A stretch of 44,603 nucleotides of DNA. It comes from Bacteroidaceae bacterium (GTDB lineage: Bacteria > Bacteroidota > Bacteroidia > Bacteroidales > Bacteroidaceae). The DNA is taken from assembly GCA_017536765.1 (NCBI GenBank), contig JAFXGV010000081.1:1-44603 (forward strand). Reading direction: 5' to 3'. The notes under the pieces are model-generated. The model was given only the letters and a program-made list of their open reading frames with translations. It was not told the DNA's origin and made no database searches. The number at the start of each line of letters is the position of its first letter. The stretch's first letter is position 1. This document shows, piece after piece, positions 42,671-44,603 of the stretch. The position numbers were made by a program, and so were the translations under genes.

Positions 42671-44209
42671 ATGAAGAACAAATTCTCAATAGAGAAACAT
42701 ATCTATCCAACAGGGCTTGCTTTGCTTGCCTTGTTGGTTTTTATATACATATTCAACCCGCAAATAGATATCAACGGTGACAACTGCTACTACTATGCCT
42801 TTGCATCGGCGTTGGCGGCAGGCGATGGGTATGTGGATATTGCAGGTGAGCCGTCGGCTCTCTTTCCTCCGGGCTACCCGTTGCTTATGACGCCCCTTAG
42901 GTTTATAACCGATAGTGTGGTGGCGCAAAAAGTGATGAACCTGCTCTTCCTTTTTGGTGCCGTGTTGCTGCTCTTTCATACACTGCTTGCGGTGGGCGTA
43001 AAACGCTCTTTGGCCTTCCTTGCCGCTGCCACCGTTTTGATTACTCCGCATCTGCTGGAGTTCTCGACTATGATGATGAGCGAGGCTTCCTGTGTGTTTT
43101 TTATTGTTCTGTCGTTGTGGGCTTATATGCGTGTGGATGCTGCTATGCAGGGTACAACGGCAGTTCCGTGGCGCAGCATCTGGCTGTGGGTTTTCCTCTT
43201 TTCGGTGGCTTATGCCTTTCTTATACGCACACAGGCGGTGGTGTTGCTGCTTGCCTTCCTTGCAGCCCTGTTGCTTGCCCGCCGCTTTAAGATTGCCGCC
43301 CTGCTTGCAGTGGTATTTGCTGCCTGCTGGCTCCCCTGGGCCTTGCGAAACGCTGCATTGGGGCTTGGCCAGTCGCGCTATGTGAGCCAGATAGATTTTT
43401 CAAACATCCCGGGTAATATTAAAATGCTTGTTGTGCAGGCGCTGCCCGAGAGCATTGTCCCATTTATGCCGGTTCGCTACGATTCTACCCCTTCGCCACT
43501 GCTGTATATCATCGCCGCTGTTATGCTGGTGCTCATTATATATGGCTTTTTCAAGATGAAGGAGCTGCGTGTGGTGCTTCCGCTACTGTTTGTGGGTAAT
43601 ATTGCAATGGTATCCATAATGAACACCCCCAGCTACTACCGTTATATGGTAATTGTGCTGCCGTTTATCACCGCAGGGTTTGTGGTGGGGTTGTGGAGCG
43701 TGCTGAACATTGTCACCGAGCGCCGTTTCAAGCGCTCGCTCACTCCGTGGATTATGTTGTTGCTCATTGTGCCGGCTGTTTATTTGAACAAAGACAATTC
43801 CAAGCACTCTATGCACGGGCTGCACAAAATGATAGAGGCCCAATATCCACCCGGAATGCAAACCTATCTTGCCATTGGCAAGGAGGCTGCCAAGTTGCCC
43901 GATGCCAAACTTGTGGCTTCGCGCAAGCCCGAACTGCTTTATGTGCACGCGGGGGTACGTGGCAAGCGCATCAAGGAGGATAATACCAATGTGGATATCC
44001 TAAATAATCTTCTCGACGATAATATCGATTATTTAGTGCTCGACAATATGGGTTTCAAATACATCTACGAGGTGCTTTATCCTTTTATAAAGCATCATCA
44101 GGATATGTTCCAAATGGTGAAATATACAAGGCAACCTACAGCTGTTCTTTTCCGCTTCAACAAGGAGCTTGCCACGCAGTGGCTCAAAAGCCGCGGGTAT
44201 AGGAAGTAG
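42671..44209 (+). CDS. GT-C (GT39/ArnT-like) membrane glycosyltransferase
   Basis: A 512-residue membrane protein with about 10-11 helices over residues 12-375 and a soluble C-terminal domain (about 385-512). The first extracytoplasmic loop begins PQIDINGDNCYYYAFASALAAGDGYVDIAGEPSALFPPGYPLLMTPL. An acidic residue (Asp37) follows the first helix, and the loop continues G(D)GY ... PPGYP, a layout typical of dolichyl-phosphate-mannose and undecaprenyl-phosphate-sugar dependent transferases. Together with YfhO it makes a second candidate periplasmic transferase in the cluster. It is the last gene, followed by a long hairpin. Confidence 0.8.
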   Translation: MKNKFSIEKHIYPTGLALLALLVFIYIFNPQIDINGDNCYYYAFASALAAGDGYVDIAGEPSALFPPGYPLLMTPLRFITDSVVAQKVMNLLFLFGAVLLLFHTLLAVGVKRSLAFLAAATVLITPHLLEFSTMMMSEASCVFFIVLSLWAYMRVDAAMQGTTAVPWRSIWLWVFLFSVAYAFLIRTQAVVLLLAFLAALLLARRFKIAALLAVVFAACWLPWALRNAALGLGQSRYVSQIDFSNIPGNIKMLVVQALPESIVPFMPVRYDSTPSPLLYIIAAVMLVLIIYGFFKMKELRVVLPLLFVGNIAMVSIMNTPSYYRYMVIVLPFITAGFVVGLWSVLNIVTERRFKRSLTPWIMLLLIVPAVYLNKDNSKHSMHGLHKMIEAQYPPGMQTYLAIGKEAAKLPDAKLVASRKPELLYVHAGVRGKRIKEDNTNVDILNNLLDDNIDYLVLDNMGFKYIYEVLYPFIKHHQDMFQMVKYTRQPTAVLFRFNKELATQWLKSRGYRK

Positions 44210-44256
44210 GTAAACCGTTTTTGCAAGTTTGTAAAAGTTTTAGAAGATAAAATTTC

Positions 44257-44296
44257 CACAAACCCCTGCCACAATACATTGTGGTAGGGGTTTGTG
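44257..44296 (+). terminator. Long hairpin after the glycan cluster, with NrdR-like core
   Basis: A 19-bp stem (44257-44275 with 44278-44296) with one G-T wobble and a 2-nt loop. It is probably the cluster terminator, though the T-run after it is poor. The central 16 bases CCACAATACATTGTGG (44269-44284) resemble the NrdR box consensus (ACACWATATATWGTGT) at 13 of 16 positions, noteworthy because an anaerobic ribonucleotide reductase gene follows. Confidence 0.6.
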
Positions 44297-44372
44297 CGTT
44301 TCCGCTTTTCCCTGTTGAAAATTTCATAATAAAATATGCAGTGTTTATATATGTAAATCTGCGGGAAATAGC

Positions 44373-44450
44373 TATATTCGCAAAAGAATTGGTTCTTGTT
44401 GGAACGTGTTCCAAAGGACATCCCAAACCGCTGCCCGGGGGTAGGGCAGC
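44373..44450 (+). promoter_or_regulatory. Putative nrdD promoter and structured leader
   Basis: TATATTCG (44373-44380) is one base from TAnnTTTG. Downstream are the dyad GGAAC-GT-GTTCC (44401-44412) and the GC-rich hairpin GCTGCCC / GGGCAGC (44430-44436 and 44444-44450), all before the ATG at 44483. I could not match this to a riboswitch class I know. Confidence 0.35.
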
Positions 44451-44482
44451 ACAAATCAAAATCATCAATATTCATAAGTCAA

Positions 44483-44603
44483 ATGATTCAGACAGTTCTT
44501 AAGCGCGATGGCCGCATCGTGGGTTTTAATGAGGAGAAAATAGTTACAGCTATTCGTAAAGCTATGCTCCACACCGAAAAGGGCGAGGATATGGCGCTCA
44601 TAC
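44483..44603 (+). CDS. nrdD: Anaerobic ribonucleoside-triphosphate reductase, 5' end
   Basis: Only the first 40 codons are in the window. The product starts MIQTVLKRDGRIVGFNEEKI and continues VTAIRKAM, which is the start of an ATP-cone regulatory domain as found at the N-terminus of ribonucleotide reductases. I call class III (NrdD) because of the anaerobic host and the strong likeness to Bacteroidales NrdD starts. The pattern V-x-K-R-D-G-R-x-x-x-F is also shared by class I/II enzymes and NrdR, so the class is not certain. The gene runs off the right edge. Confidence 0.75.
   Translation, partial: MIQTVLKRDGRIVGFNEEKIVTAIRKAMLHTEKGEDMALI

Overview
The window looks like core chromosome of an anaerobic Bacteroidales (Bacteroidota) bacterium, probably gut-associated; I cannot assign the family. 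The reasons are: recurrent promoter boxes of the Bacteroidota type TAnnTTTG upstream of operons; no obvious Shine-Dalgarno sequences; a frdC-frdA-frdB fumarate reductase operon of the Bacteroides type; a MetG with a C-terminal tRNA-binding domain; an M56 (BlaR1-like) protease ending in a TonB-like domain; and a YfhO plus glycosyltransferase cluster. Base composition is near balanced and even, and I see no phage, transposase, CRISPR array, rRNA or tRNA.

Layout. 1-5.5 kb: katA (+), convergent with ychF-lgt (-), then a three-gene minus-strand ECF sigma module. 5.5-9.5 kb: polA (-) diverges from a polyprenyl diphosphate synthase gene (+). 9.5-15.6 kb: a long minus-strand run, mnmG-apt-uvrC-dtd-mazG-like-deoC (tRNA modification, purine salvage, DNA repair, D-aminoacyl-tRNA editing, nucleotide clean-up). 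An exact 16-bp parS sequence sits between mnmG and apt. 15.9-19.3 kb: frdCAB (+). 19.5-23.0 kb: proC-proB-proA (+), the proline pathway, with a 344-bp non-coding repeat block between proB and proA. 23.1-28.9 kb: a minus-strand operon of a BlaI-type repressor, an M56/TonB-C membrane protease and a 1314-residue exported MG2-like/Sel1-repeat protein. 29.1-31.9 kb: dapB-lepB-wbqC-like (-). 32.0-33.2 kb: an acyltransferase-3 gene (-). 33.4-44.2 kb: metG followed by a tight plus-strand cluster of flippase, GT4, YfhO, GT2, Xaa-Pro peptidase and a GT-C-like membrane protein. 44.48 kb to the end: the start of an anaerobic ribonucleotide reductase gene.

How it works together. Most of the window is housekeeping. 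Two units look like envelope sensing systems: the ECF sigma module, with a candidate autoregulated promoter, and the BlaI/M56-TonB/MG2-Sel1 operon, with a dyad over its own promoter. The cluster after metG probably builds and exports a surface glycan or glycosylates an envelope molecule. The non-coding DNA contains several long perfect hairpins, some using coding 3' ends as one arm, and a two-copy structured repeat.
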